Translations under genes and position numbers: made by a program
DNA from: Allobosea sp.
GTDB taxonomy: Bacteria; Pseudomonadota; Alphaproteobacteria; Rhizobiales; Kaistiaceae
DNA: 64,000 bases
Direction of reading: 5' to 3'
Assembly: GCA_017307955.1 (NCBI GenBank)
Contig: JAFKFV010000020.1
Location: forward strand, 82,246-146,245
The notes under the pieces: model-generated
Seen by the model: only the letters and a program-made list of their open reading frames with translations
Database searches by the model: none
Told to the model about the DNA's origin: nothing
Shown here: in pieces, positions 52,429 to 60,813 of the stretch
Numbering within the stretch: the stretch's first letter is position 1
Layout: every line of letters begins with the position of its first letter

Positions 52429-53625
52429 ATGAGCCATGATGCTCCGGCCGCCAGCGCGGGCCCGACCAAGCTCGTCATCGAGAATATCGGCCTGCTCCTT
52501 TCGGGCGATCTCGGCCGCCCGATCCTCGATGCCGACACGATCGTGGCCGAGAACGGCCGCATCACCGCGGTCGGAAAGCGCGCCGATCTCGATACGTCCG
52601 GCGCGACGACGCGGATCGACGCGCATGGCTCGGCCGTCACGCCGGGCCTCATCGACAGCCACGCGCATCCCGTCGCGGGCGACTGGACGCCGCGCCAGAA
52701 CCAGTTCGGGTGGATCGACTCCTGCCTCCATGGCGGTGTCACGACCATGATCTCGGCCGGCGAGGTGCACACGCCCGGCCGGCCGCGCGACATCGTCGGG
52801 CTGAAGGCGATGGCGATCTCGGCGCAGCGCCAGTTCGAGAATTTCCGCCCGTCCGGCGTCAAGGTCCTCGCCGGCGCGCCGGCGATCGAGCACGGCATGA
52901 CGGAAGAGGATTTCGCCGAACTCGCGCGGGCCGGCGTCCGCCAGATCGGCGAGGTCGGCCTCGGCTCGGTGAAGGACGCCGAGACGGCCCGCCAGATGGT
53001 GGCCTGGGCGCGCAAATACGGCATGAAGTCGATGACGCATACCGGCGGCCCGTCGATCGCCGGCTCGGCGCTCATCGACAAGGACGTCGTGCTCGCTGCC
53101 GACGCGGATGTCATGGCGCATATCAATGGCGGTCCGACGGCACTGCCCGACGATCAGATCATCGCGCTCTGCAAGAGCTGCGAGCGCGGCATCGAGATCG
53201 TCCATAACGGCAATCCGCGCGCGGCGCTCGTTGCACTCAGGACCGCGACCGAGATCGGCGCGCTTCACCGCGTGATGCTCGGCACCGATGCGCCGGCCGG
53301 CTCGGGCGTTCAGCCGCTCGGCATCCTGCGCACGATCTCGCTGCTCTCCTCGATCGGCGGCGTGCCGGCGGAGATCGCCATCTGCTTCGCCACCGGCAAC
53401 ACCGCGCGCATCCGCGACCTCGACTGCGGTCTCATCGAAGTCGGCCGCGCCGCGGACTTCGTCTTCATGGACCGGCCGCAGAAGTCCGCCGGCGGGACGC
53501 TGCAGGAAGCCATCCAGCTCGGCGATCTCCCCGGCATCTCGATGACGGTGATCGACGGCGTCATCCGCACCCATCGCTCGCGCAACACTCCGCCGGCCGA
53601 GATCATGGCGACGGTGATCGGATGA
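52429..53625 (+). CDS. Amidohydrolase similar to enamidase
   Basis: A 398-residue metal-dependent hydrolase. Motifs in order: TPGLIDSHAHPVAGDWTPRQ (metal ligands His78 and His80), VKVLAGAPAIEHGMTEEDF, MKSMTHTGGPSIAGS, ADVMAHINGGPTALPDDQI and VMLGTDAPAGSGVQPLGIL. These closely follow enamidase of anaerobic nicotinate degradation, which hydrolyses 1,4,5,6-tetrahydro-6-oxonicotinate to 2-formylglutarate and ammonia. Here the substrate may be a reduced N-heterocycle related to the nucleoside base. Last gene of the operon; start ATG 52429 after GAAAGGACGC. The enamidase likeness is good, the reaction inferred. Confidence 0.83.
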   Translation: MSHDAPAASAGPTKLVIENIGLLLSGDLGRPILDADTIVAENGRITAVGKRADLDTSGATTRIDAHGSAVTPGLIDSHAHPVAGDWTPRQNQFGWIDSCLHGGVTTMISAGEVHTPGRPRDIVGLKAMAISAQRQFENFRPSGVKVLAGAPAIEHGMTEEDFAELARAGVRQIGEVGLGSVKDAETARQMVAWARKYGMKSMTHTGGPSIAGSALIDKDVVLAADADVMAHINGGPTALPDDQIIALCKSCERGIEIVHNGNPRAALVALRTATEIGALHRVMLGTDAPAGSGVQPLGILRTISLLSSIGGVPAEIAICFATGNTARIRDLDCGLIEVGRAADFVFMDRPQKSAGGTLQEAIQLGDLPGISMTVIDGVIRTHRSRNTPPAEIMATVIG

Positions 53626-53722
53626 TGCTGAACATGTTGGCCACCTAGCTCTTGCAGCACCTGTTCTTGCATGCCACCGTGCGTTGCAGGTCGGTTGTTC
53701 GCGTTGTCGGATGGGTGGGCTC

Positions 53723-54175
53723 ATGGGATGGCGACTTCACCGCTCTTTCGCGCATTTTGGCACGAAAGGGCGAAACCAAAGGTGGAGTTGGTCGGCTATT
53801 AGCGAAGACAGGAAAGCCGTCGCGATCACGCTATGGCAAGACGGACTCACTCAGGAAGGACCCTTTGTAAGGTTTGGTACCGGACTTGATCGCGCGGATG
53901 CGGACTGGGTGAAGCGCGCAGGCAACCGTGAACGACAGGAGTACCTGGAACACGCTGTTGCCGAGCTGGATGGGATCTTCCATCCTGTTGTCACAGTCCC
54001 GCGGGATCGCGACGCAGAGCCCCGAAGCATCAAGCTCGCTTGGCCCGTGGACAAGCTAATGCGTATCCAGCCGGGTACATTGAACCATTTTGGCGGCTTT
54101 GTAGCTCTTTCCGTCGAGCCAGCGTCTGTCGAGGAGTTCAGTCGGGAGACTTGGCCTCCACTAATCGTCACGTGA
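53723..54175 (+). CDS. Atypical-composition protein of unknown function
   Basis: A 150-residue protein starting at ATG 53723 (MGWRLHRSFAHFGTKGRNQR) with GGGTGGG upstream; the frame is open back to a TTG at 53684. It contains NQRWSWSAISEDRKAVAITL and LWQDGLTQEGPFVRFG, then a C-terminal part with KLAWPVDKLMRIQPG and FGGFVALSVEPA. I recall similar conserved hypothetical proteins beginning with a WSWSA segment but cannot name a function. G+C and codon use are clearly lower than the neighbours (many A/T-ending codons such as GTT, CTA, AGG), suggesting recent acquisition. It stands alone between two metabolic operons. Confidence 0.65.
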   Translation: MGWRLHRSFAHFGTKGRNQRWSWSAISEDRKAVAITLWQDGLTQEGPFVRFGTGLDRADADWVKRAGNRERQEYLEHAVAELDGIFHPVVTVPRDRDAEPRSIKLAWPVDKLMRIQPGTLNHFGGFVALSVEPASVEEFSRETWPPLIVT

Positions 54176-54266
54176 TCTGATTGCGGCTGTCGCGCATGGC
54201 AGAGGCGGCCTAGAATCGCCGCCTGCGCTATGATCCTTATCTAGGAAGTTCATCTGGAGGATCGCC

Positions 54267-55214
54267 ATGCGCATCGTGGTCATGGGCGCCGGGGCGGTCG
54301 GCTGCTATTTCGGCGGCATGCTGGCGCGGGCCGGACATGAGGTGACGCTGGTCGCGCGGCCGGTGCATGTCGAGGCGATCCGGCGCGAGGGGCTCGTCAT
54401 CGAGCGCGCCGACGGGCTGCACCGGGTTGAACTCGCCGCGACAGACGATCCTGCCGCCGTCGCCCGCGCCGATCTCGTCCTCTTCTGCGTCAAGTCCACC
54501 GACACCGAGATTGCCGGCGAGACGATCCGGCCGCATCTCGCACCATCAACGGCGATCTGGAGCCTGCAGAACGGCGTCGACAATGCCGAGCGGCTGGCGG
54601 CGACTCTCGAGCGTGCCGTCAGCGCCAGCGTCGTCTATGTGGCGGCCGGCATGGCGGGACCCGGCCATGTCCGCCATCACGGGCGCGGCGAACTGATCGT
54701 CGAGCCTGGCCCCGGCAACGAGGCGTTCGCCGCCGCCTTCACGGCCGCCGGCCTGCCCGTGACGGTGTCGGCCGAGGTCGCCGGCGCGCTCTGGACGAAG
54801 CTCGTCATCAACTGCGCCTACAATGCCATCTCGGCCATCGCCGAACTGCCTTATGGCGTGTTCGTCGCCGAGCCGGGCGTTCCCGACATGATGCGCGACG
54901 TGGTCGAGGAATGTCGGGCCGTGGCGTCGGCCTCCGGCATAGCGCTGCCGGACGATCTCTGGGATCAGGTGCGCGCCATCGCCTCGACCATGGAGGGGCA
55001 GATGTCGTCGACGGCGATGGATCTCGCGCGCGGCCGCCCGACCGAGATCGATCATCTCAACGGCTATGTCGTGACGAAAGGCGCCGCGCTCGGGGTCGCG
55101 ACGCCCGTCAATCGCGCCCTGCTGCTGCTCGTCAAGCTGCGCGAGCGGGCAGCGGCCGGCGTCGGGCGGTCGTTCAGACCAGCCCGTCCTCGCCCTTCAC
55201 ATCGGCCTTCCTGA
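54267..55214 (+). CDS. 2-dehydropantoate 2-reductase-family protein
   Basis: A 315-residue NADPH-dependent reductase with GAGAVGCYFGGMLARAGHEV at the N-terminus, LVLFCVKSTDTEIAGE, the Asn in LQNGVDNAE and the catalytic region LWTKLVINCAYNAISAIAEL (Lys and Asn of the ketopantoate reductase family). Typical length is about 300; the C-terminus carries an extra basic, proline-rich tail (RPARPRPSHRPS). The last 41 bp overlap the end of the convergent DUF1185 gene. Paralogues of PanE often serve catabolic pathways rather than pantothenate synthesis, and that seems likely here. Confidence 0.85.
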   Translation: MRIVVMGAGAVGCYFGGMLARAGHEVTLVARPVHVEAIRREGLVIERADGLHRVELAATDDPAAVARADLVLFCVKSTDTEIAGETIRPHLAPSTAIWSLQNGVDNAERLAATLERAVSASVVYVAAGMAGPGHVRHHGRGELIVEPGPGNEAFAAAFTAAGLPVTVSAEVAGALWTKLVINCAYNAISAIAELPYGVFVAEPGVPDMMRDVVEECRAVASASGIALPDDLWDQVRAIASTMEGQMSSTAMDLARGRPTEIDHLNGYVVTKGAALGVATPVNRALLLLVKLRERAAAGVGRSFRPARPRPSHRPS

Positions 55215-55758
55215 GCCCTCCGACGCGCGGATGCGGCCGGCCGGAATCGGTCAGCGCCACCGCGATGGCGATCTCGTCGGCGCGCGGCGCATCGGCGATC
55301 GAGACCTCCATGCCGTCGAAATGGCTGCGCACCCGCGCCGCGTCCTTGTGGCCGAGCGGGATGTCGAAGGTCGCGCCGGGGCCGGCCCGCTTCTTGGACG
55401 AGGGGATCAGCGCCGCGCCCTTGCCGAGCAGCGCCCGGAGCGGCGCGCCGAGCTTGGGATGGAGCAGCGCGGCGGCGTGCTCGAGACCGCCATCGGCGCC
55501 GACGGCGGCCGCCTTGCCGAAACTCTCGACGGAAGGGCCGGGGATATCGAGCGCCGCCCGCGCCCGCTCGCCGAGCAGGCCGCCGAGTTCCTCGCCGGCG
55601 GCGAAGAGTTCGGAGAGGTCCTCGACATAGCGGCCGGCCAAGGGGTTCTCGATGACCGCGACGGCGGCGGCGCGGCGTGTCGGCGGCGAAACCGGGCGGC
55701 CTTCCTCGATCAGAGTTTCCTCGAGGATCGTGACGATCTTCCTGATCCTGACGCTCAC
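55174..55758 (-). CDS. Amino-acid-synthesis-family (DUF1185) protein, copy 2
   Basis: A 194-residue protein with the conserved segments AVIENPLAGRYVEDL, ESFGKAAAVG, LEHAAALLHP, IPSSKKRAG, DIPLGHKDAARVRSHFDGM and DAPRADEIAI, then RVGGLRKADVKGEDG. It has exactly the same length as its upstream paralogue, whose stop it overlaps by 4 bp (55755-55758), so the pair likely forms a heteromer. A structure exists for one family member, but I know no established reaction. It overlaps the convergent PanE-like gene by 41 bp at its 3' end. Confidence 0.82.
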   Translation of the reverse strand: MSVRIRKIVTILEETLIEEGRPVSPPTRRAAAVAVIENPLAGRYVEDLSELFAAGEELGGLLGERARAALDIPGPSVESFGKAAAVGADGGLEHAAALLHPKLGAPLRALLGKGAALIPSSKKRAGPGATFDIPLGHKDAARVRSHFDGMEVSIADAPRADEIAIAVALTDSGRPHPRVGGLRKADVKGEDGLV

Positions 55759-56339
55759 CGGAGGCCGTCCCCTGCCTTGATGTCTTCCTTCTTGAGGCCG
55801 CCGACCCGCGCATGGACGCGCGCGCCGGTGGTCATGGCGAGGATGAGGACCATCTCGTCGCGCCTCGGCGCATCGCCGATGCCGATCTCGATCGCATCGA
55901 AATGGCTGCGGACATAGGAGGCGTTGATATGGGTGATCGGGATGTCGATCTTGGCGCCGAGCCCGCCGACCTTCTTGGCCGAGGGCACGATCGCCTTGGC
56001 GCCGCCGAGCAATTCGCGCATCGCATAGCCGCCGGGATTGTGCCAGAGCGCGCCATGCTCCAGTTCGCCCGCCTCGCCGACAATGGCGCCCTTGCCATAG
56101 CCTTCGACGACGCCCGCATCGCCGCCGAGCGCCTTGACGAGCCGCGTCGCCATCTCGATGCCGAGTGGCTTCAGATCGTCCATGAGCCCCATGATGTCGT
56201 CGACATAGCGGCCGGCGAAGGGGTTCTCGATCACCGCCGCGACCACCGCGCGCCGCGGCGGAACGGCGGCCGGCGGCCCGCCCTCGTGCAGGATCTCCTC
56301 GACCACCGTCACGAATTTCCGGACCTTGATATCGGCCAT
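55755..56339 (-). CDS. Amino-acid-synthesis-family (DUF1185) protein, copy 1
   Basis: A 194-residue protein starting at ATG 56339 (MADIKVRKFVTVVEEILHEG) after GGGGATGAGCC. Conserved with copy 2: AVIENPFAGRYVDDI, EGYGKGAIVG, LEHGALWHNP, VPSAKKVGG, DIPITHINASYVRSHFDAI and DAPRRDEMVLIL, ending RVGGLKKEDIKAGDG. No signal peptide or membrane segment. Its promoter carries TTGACA (56424-56429 on minus), exactly 17 bp before the operator element shared with the sugar and nucleoside operons, so its unknown reaction probably belongs to the same pathway. Confidence 0.85.
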   Translation of the reverse strand: MADIKVRKFVTVVEEILHEGGPPAAVPPRRAVVAAVIENPFAGRYVDDIMGLMDDLKPLGIEMATRLVKALGGDAGVVEGYGKGAIVGEAGELEHGALWHNPGGYAMRELLGGAKAIVPSAKKVGGLGAKIDIPITHINASYVRSHFDAIEIGIGDAPRRDEMVLILAMTTGARVHARVGGLKKEDIKAGDGLR

Positions 56340-56384
56340 AGGCTCATCCCCTGGAAGCGGTGCCGGTTGCAGCGATGCAACCGA

Positions 56385-56429
56385 GATTGTTAGACCATCA
56401 ACAATCTTCCGCCGCCATGCGCCTGTCAA
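56385..56429 (-). promoter_or_regulatory. Promoter with operator-like element, copy 3 (DUF1185 pair)
   Basis: Reading on minus: exact TTGACA (56429-56424), 17 bp, then a 22-bp element (56406-56385) with perfect outer arms GATTGTT and AACAATC and an 8-bp centre. The plus-strand reading contains GATTGTTAGACCATCAAC, identical over 18 bases to copy 1. The element overlaps the expected -10 hexamer, as expected for a repressor site. Confidence 0.75.
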
Positions 56430-56477
56430 GAAAGCGGTGGCTGCACTACCGCCTCTTTCCTCGCGCGGGAAGGGCGC

Positions 56478-57965
56478 TCAGCGGGTGACGACGCCGCCGT
56501 TCAGCGCCGCCGTCGCCTCGAAATCGTCGGGGAGCGGCAGGTCCTCGTCGGCATAGGCGGCGAGGCCGGCAATGAGCGCGTGCTGCTGGTCGAGCAGCAG
56601 GCGCCGGGTCAGCCCGCGGATGAGGCGCGGCAAGGCATGGCGGTGGCCAGAGATCGAGGTCGAGTGCGGGCCGTGGCTGACGGTCGACAGCGCGTTGAAG
56701 GCATGGACACGGCCAACCCAGTCGGCGCCGCCAGCCTCGCGCGGCAGAAACTGGTAGGCGTCGCCGAGATAGGGCAGGGATGCCAGCGTCGCGTCCTCCT
56801 CGCCGGTCGGCGGCGCGAAGCGATCCTGCCAACGCGCGGCGAGCGGATAGAGATGGGCGAGTTCGGGCCGCGAGGAGGGGTCGATGGCCTGCCCGGTCGC
56901 CGGAATGAGATAATCGGCGAAGAGCGGCCCTTGCGGCGTCTCGATGCGGACCCGCTCGCCCTCCATCGTGGTGGAGAGCCACGGCGTGCCGGCATGCAGC
57001 CGGAAGCCGGGCATCACGACCGCGCGCTCGAAGCTCGCCCAGGCCGGCGGCTGATCATGCAGGCGGAAATGGCGGGCGATGCGCCAGCGCACGGCATCGT
57101 CGAGCAGCGCGTGATGCGTCATGATCCCGGCATTCTCGATATAGCGGTGCGGATTGACGCGCGGCAGCCGCTCGCGGCGGAAGCAGAGATCGACGCTGGC
57201 GGCGCCGGATTCGAGCGCCGCGACCGCGGTATCGAAGGCCGAGGCGCCATGGCCGAGAATGGCGATCGCCTTGCCGGCGAGCGGCGCAAAGTCGATCGGC
57301 TGGTTGGAATGCGCGTAGCGGTCCGCGGGCAGCGCGCCGCTGATGAAGGCGGGGACGCGCCAGCCGCCGGCGCCGTCCGATCCGGTTGCCAGCACCACAA
57401 GCCGCGCATGGCGGAGCTGGCGGCCGGCCGGGCCTTCGGTCGCCACCGTCACGAGCCCGTCGCGGCCCTCGGCGATCTCCGTGACGACGGTCTCGCTCTC
57501 GACGTCGATGCCCCAGACGTCGCGATACCAGTTGAGATAGTCCATCCAGTCCGTGCGCGGCACGCGGGCGAGCTTTTCCCAGGCATCGGTGCCGTAGCGC
57601 GTTTCGAACCAGCGGCGGATGCCGAGGCTCGGAATGCCGAAATCCATGCCGACGGTGATCTTCGGCGTTCGCAGTTCCGGCATGCGTGCGAAGGTCACCC
57701 AAGGCCCCTCGGCACCCTTCGGCGCGCGGTCGATCACGACGACTCGCCTGACGCCGTCGCGGCGCAGCGCGGCCGCGATCACGAGCCCGGACTGGCCGCC
57801 GCCGACGATCAGCACATCGGCCGCCTCCGACCCGTCCGGCGCAAAGCGCGGCTCGACCCAGGCCTTGTCGGGATAGGCGAGCGCGGCGATGTCGGCGCGC
57901 GCGGTCGCGGCAAGTTGAGCGAGCGAGGGCTCGGCCATGGCGATCTCGATGGTGTCGAGCGGCAC
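56478..57965 (-). CDS. FAD/NAD(P)-binding oxidoreductase (flavin monooxygenase-like)
   Basis: A 495-residue protein from GTG 57965 (six bases after CGGAG); an ATG nine codons later (MAEPSLAQLAATAR) is an alternative. FAD motif ADVLIVGGGQSGLVIAAALR near residue 50, ILGHGASAFDTAVAALESGA as the NAD(P)-binding motif near residue 225, and ATGQAIDPSSRPELAHLYPL late. The arrangement resembles class B flavin monooxygenases or related pyridine-nucleotide oxidoreductases. It lies upstream of the DUF1185 pair on the same strand, with a promoter between them. It might hydroxylate the ring of a heterocycle, but this is inference. Confidence 0.82.
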   Translation of the reverse strand: MPLDTIEIAMAEPSLAQLAATARADIAALAYPDKAWVEPRFAPDGSEAADVLIVGGGQSGLVIAAALRRDGVRRVVVIDRAPKGAEGPWVTFARMPELRTPKITVGMDFGIPSLGIRRWFETRYGTDAWEKLARVPRTDWMDYLNWYRDVWGIDVESETVVTEIAEGRDGLVTVATEGPAGRQLRHARLVVLATGSDGAGGWRVPAFISGALPADRYAHSNQPIDFAPLAGKAIAILGHGASAFDTAVAALESGAASVDLCFRRERLPRVNPHRYIENAGIMTHHALLDDAVRWRIARHFRLHDQPPAWASFERAVVMPGFRLHAGTPWLSTTMEGERVRIETPQGPLFADYLIPATGQAIDPSSRPELAHLYPLAARWQDRFAPPTGEEDATLASLPYLGDAYQFLPREAGGADWVGRVHAFNALSTVSHGPHSTSISGHRHALPRLIRGLTRRLLLDQQHALIAGLAAYADEDLPLPDDFEATAALNGGVVTR

Positions 57966-58115
57966 GATCAACTCCGGGGAAGGAAGGGCGATGAAATGAC
58001 CGCCCAGAACTTCATCATGCACAAACGGACGGCAGGCTCGCAAGCGCCACGCCGCGGCAATCCGTCGCCGTCCCTCCGAGCGACGCGCAACCGACATGTG
58101 GAGCGCCTATAGAGA

Positions 58116-58130
58116 TTGGAATTATTCCAA
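58116..58130. promoter_or_regulatory. Irr-like iron box upstream of the VIT gene
   Basis: TTGGAATTATTCCAA is a 15-bp palindrome with arms TTGGAA and TTCCAA around a 3-bp centre. The known iron-control element of alphaproteobacterial Irr has arms TTAGAA and TTCTAA with the same spacing. It sits between a TATAGA-like -10 (near 58109) and the ribosome site GGAG (58131), ideally placed to block transcription. Confidence 0.6.
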
Positions 58131-58142
58131 GGAGTAGCGTCG

Positions 58143-58841
58143 ATGGCCCCCTCGGCTCATGCGGAATCCCATCTCGTCCACCGGATCGGCTGGCTGCGCG
58201 CTGCCGTGCTCGGCGCCAATGACGGCATTCTCTCCGTCGCGAGCGTTATTGTCGGCGTCGCGGCGGCGTCGACGGGGCGCGGCGACATTCTGCTCGCGGG
58301 CGGCGCGGCGCTTGCCGCCGGTGCGATGTCCATGGCGGCCGGCGAATATGTCTCGGTGAGTTCGCAGTCCGACACCGAGGCGGCGGATCTCGCCCGCGAG
58401 AAGCGGGAGCTCGAGGTCAATCCGCAGGCCGAACTCGACGAACTGGCTGCGATCTATGTCGAACGCGGTCTCGATCCCGATCTCGCCATGAAGGTCGCGG
58501 TTCAGTTTACGGCCAAGGATGCGCTCGCGGCTCATGCGCGCGACGAACTCGGCCTCACCGAGACGGGCGAGGCGCGGCCGGTCGAGGCGGCCATCACCTC
58601 GGCACTGACCTTCTCCGTCGGCGCGGCAGCGCCCGTCATCGCCGCCTTGCTGGCGCCGGAACAGATGATCATCCCGACCGTCTCGGTGGCGACGATCTTC
58701 TTCCTCATCATTCTGGGCGCGCTCGGTGCGCGCACGGGTGGCGCACCGCTCTGGAAGGGCGCCCTTCGCGTCACCTTCTGGGGCATCCTCGCCATGGCGG
58801 TGACGGCCGGCATCGGCCATCTGGTCGGCAGGGCGGTCTGA
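58143..58841 (+). CDS. VIT/CCC1-family iron/manganese transporter
   Basis: A 232-residue inner-membrane protein starting at ATG 58143 behind AAGGAG. The family's N-terminal cytoplasmic-to-membrane region reads RIGWLRAAVLGANDGILSVA, with SMAAGEYVSVSSQSDTEAAD immediately before the cytosolic metal-binding helices, and hydrophobic segments ALTFSVGAAAPVIAALLA and VSVATIFFLIILGALGA. Members export Fe2+ or Mn2+. Lacks the N-terminal ferritin domain seen in MbfA. An Irr-like palindrome at 58116 suggests repression under low iron. Confidence 0.88.
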   Translation: MAPSAHAESHLVHRIGWLRAAVLGANDGILSVASVIVGVAAASTGRGDILLAGGAALAAGAMSMAAGEYVSVSSQSDTEAADLAREKRELEVNPQAELDELAAIYVERGLDPDLAMKVAVQFTAKDALAAHARDELGLTETGEARPVEAAITSALTFSVGAAAPVIAALLAPEQMIIPTVSVATIFFLIILGALGARTGGAPLWKGALRVTFWGILAMAVTAGIGHLVGRAV

Positions 58842-58874
58842 ACCGCCCCGCCGGTCTTCAGCTGTCCTTGTTCG

Positions 58875-59222
58875 TCACGCCTTGGCGGCGACGACGATGA
58901 TCTCGACCTTGTATTTCGGCGCGGCGAGCTTCGCCTCGCCGGTGGCGCGGGCCGGCGGATTGGCCTTGTCGACCCAGGTGTCCCAGACTGAGTTCATGGC
59001 GGCGAAATCGGCCATGTCGGCCAGCCAGATCGTCGTCGAGAGGATGCGCGACTTGTTCGAGCCGGCAGCGGCGAGCAGCCGGTCGACTTCCGAAAGCGCG
59101 TGGCGGGTCTGCGCGACGACATCCTCGCCCTCGCCGACCTGGCCGGCGAGATAGACCATGTCGCCATGGACCACGGCCTGGCTCATGCGCGGGCCGCTCT
59201 CGATGCGCGTGATCGTCGTCAT
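58875..59222 (-). CDS. RidA/YjgF-family protein
   Basis: A 115-residue protein with the family start RIESGPRMSQAVVHGDMVYL, AGQVGEGEDVVAQTRHAL and the C-terminal active-site region NPPARATGEAKLAAPKYKVE, where the conserved Arg (PARA) and Glu are kept. RidA proteins hydrolyse enamine or imine intermediates released by PLP enzymes or amine-oxidising reactions. AGGAG precedes ATG 59222. Nearby enamidase-like and DUF1185 genes may produce enamine or imine intermediates, which would explain a dedicated RidA; this is inference. Confidence 0.9.
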   Translation of the reverse strand: MTTITRIESGPRMSQAVVHGDMVYLAGQVGEGEDVVAQTRHALSEVDRLLAAAGSNKSRILSTTIWLADMADFAAMNSVWDTWVDKANPPARATGEAKLAAPKYKVEIIVVAAKA

Positions 59223-59314
59223 GGAATGCTCCTTCTTCTTGGGGGAAAAGCCGCGCCCGCTATCGGCGACCGGGCGGCGCGGGTCAAGCCCGGCCGCCGG
59301 TCGCCAAGCGGAGG

Positions 59315-60427
59315 TCAGCGGCCGCGCGCGAGGAAGCTCGCGTCATAGGGGACGGTGAGGCTGGCGCCGCTCTCGTCGGTGACGGTGAGCGAATCGGCGC
59401 CGACCGAAACGCCGGCGGCGCGTGTACACCCAGCCGGCAGCGGCAGGCCGCCGATGACGTTGCGCACCTCCACCTCGCCGTCCGGGTCGAGCACCAGCGC
59501 GGTCGGCACGCCCTGCTCGGTCAGCGCATTCGGATTGATCGAGGCCTCGAGGCCCGCGGCGCCGAAGGTGCGTCCTTCCTCGATGCCCTGTACGCCGACA
59601 TGGCGGCCGTTCCAGGGGGCATAGTCGCGGCCGCCATTCGAGAACCACAGCAGCGTCACCGGCAGATCGGCCGGGTTCTTGAGGCTCACATAGATGTCGC
59701 GCTGGTCGGGCCGCGTCGCGAGCGCCCAGCCGAGCGTCGAGCCCTCGGCCTCGACCAGCATCACGAAGTCCTCGTGCTTCTGGCCGAAGGGATAGGTCGT
59801 GATATCGGCGAAGCCGCCATCGGCGAGCGGCACCCTCGTCAGATCGGTGAACTCCGCCGGATAGGCCAGCAGCGAGCGGCCGAGCGCAGGATCGGGCTCC
59901 GGCGCCTTGGCCGGCGTCGAGCCGAAGCGCTTCGGCGAGAAGGCGAGGCGGCCGCCGGCGGGAAACCGGGTCATGCCGTGGCTCGCAACCGAGGTCGCGC
60001 CCTCGCCGCCATAGAAGATGTGCCGCTGATAGAGGAAGGGATGGCCGTCGCGGAGGACGAATTCCTTCACGACGCGGGCGCCGAACACGGGCTTGGTCAA
60101 TTCATAGCGGGCGATCGTGCCGCCGTCCGGATGGGGCACGGTCTCGATCACCTTCCAGCGGGCATTGCCCGGCCAGCCATGCGAAGGGGCGCCGTCGGGA
60201 CCCTCATCGGCGAACGGGGCGCAGAAGAAGTCGCCGGAGAGATAGCGGAGGTTCGGAAGGATGCTCTCGTCTTCCTGGATCGCGCCGTCCTCGACCCAGG
60301 GCGCGGTGTGCGTCGGCTCGATCGTCCTTCCGTCGCCCGCGACCGCGAAGCGGCGGACATGGCCGCCGCGAAGGTCCAGCGCCGCCTCGGCGCCCTTCGC
60401 CGAGATCACGTGCAGATCGCCATACAT
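59315..60427 (-). CDS. Galactose-mutarotase-like fold protein
   Basis: A 370-residue soluble protein starting at ATG 60427 behind GGGAGGA. Strand-rich throughout, with HVISAKGAEAALDLRGGHVR at the N-terminus, FFCAPFADEGPDG, PSHGWPGNARWKVIE, VASHGMTRFP and LPVTLLWFSNGGRDYAPWNG, resembling aldose-1-epimerase-like or carbohydrate-binding beta-sandwich proteins. The histidines of HGWPGNARW and SHGM could be catalytic. No signal peptide. Function uncertain; it might interconvert anomers of the sugar phosphorylated by the FGGY kinase downstream, though the strands differ. Confidence 0.72.
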   Translation of the reverse strand: MYGDLHVISAKGAEAALDLRGGHVRRFAVAGDGRTIEPTHTAPWVEDGAIQEDESILPNLRYLSGDFFCAPFADEGPDGAPSHGWPGNARWKVIETVPHPDGGTIARYELTKPVFGARVVKEFVLRDGHPFLYQRHIFYGGEGATSVASHGMTRFPAGGRLAFSPKRFGSTPAKAPEPDPALGRSLLAYPAEFTDLTRVPLADGGFADITTYPFGQKHEDFVMLVEAEGSTLGWALATRPDQRDIYVSLKNPADLPVTLLWFSNGGRDYAPWNGRHVGVQGIEEGRTFGAAGLEASINPNALTEQGVPTALVLDPDGEVEVRNVIGGLPLPAGCTRAAGVSVGADSLTVTDESGASLTVPYDASFLARGR

Positions 60428-60569
60428 GTCGTTCCTCCCGACCTTGTTTTGCGGTCGATGCCTAGCACGAGGAACCGAGGGAGGCACCCCGAAAGGTCAA
60501 GCTCATGGAACGCTTTCAGGGACGGGGAATTGTCCTTGCGTGTTCCACGAACCCTTCGGGAGAACCAAG

Positions 60570-60788
60570 ATGAGCAGCAGCACCACCGACAAGGTCAAGG
60601 GCATGGCCAACGAGGCCGCCGGCAACGTCAAGCAGGGCGTCGGCAAGGCGGTCGGCTCCGAGAAGATGCAGGCCGAGGGCATCGCGCAGGAGACCAAGGG
60701 CGAGGCCCAGCAGGCGGTCGGCAAGACCAAGGACGCGGTGAAGGATACGGCGGATCGCCTGCGCGATTCGGCTCACCGCAACCTCTGA
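60570..60788 (+). CDS. CsbD-family stress protein
   Basis: A 72-residue hydrophilic protein (MSSSTTDKVKGMANEAAGNV...) of repeating KxxxGxA segments, such as VKQGVGKAVGSEKMQAEGIA and KTKDAVKDTADRLRDSA, predicted helical and disordered alone. CsbD proteins are general-stress products of unknown mechanism. GGGAG precedes ATG 60570. A good intrinsic terminator follows at 60814, so it is transcribed alone. Confidence 0.9.
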   Translation: MSSSTTDKVKGMANEAAGNVKQGVGKAVGSEKMQAEGIAQETKGEAQQAVGKTKDAVKDTADRLRDSAHRNL

Positions 60789-60813
60789 CGAATTCGCTCC
60801 GCAAGGAGAAAGA

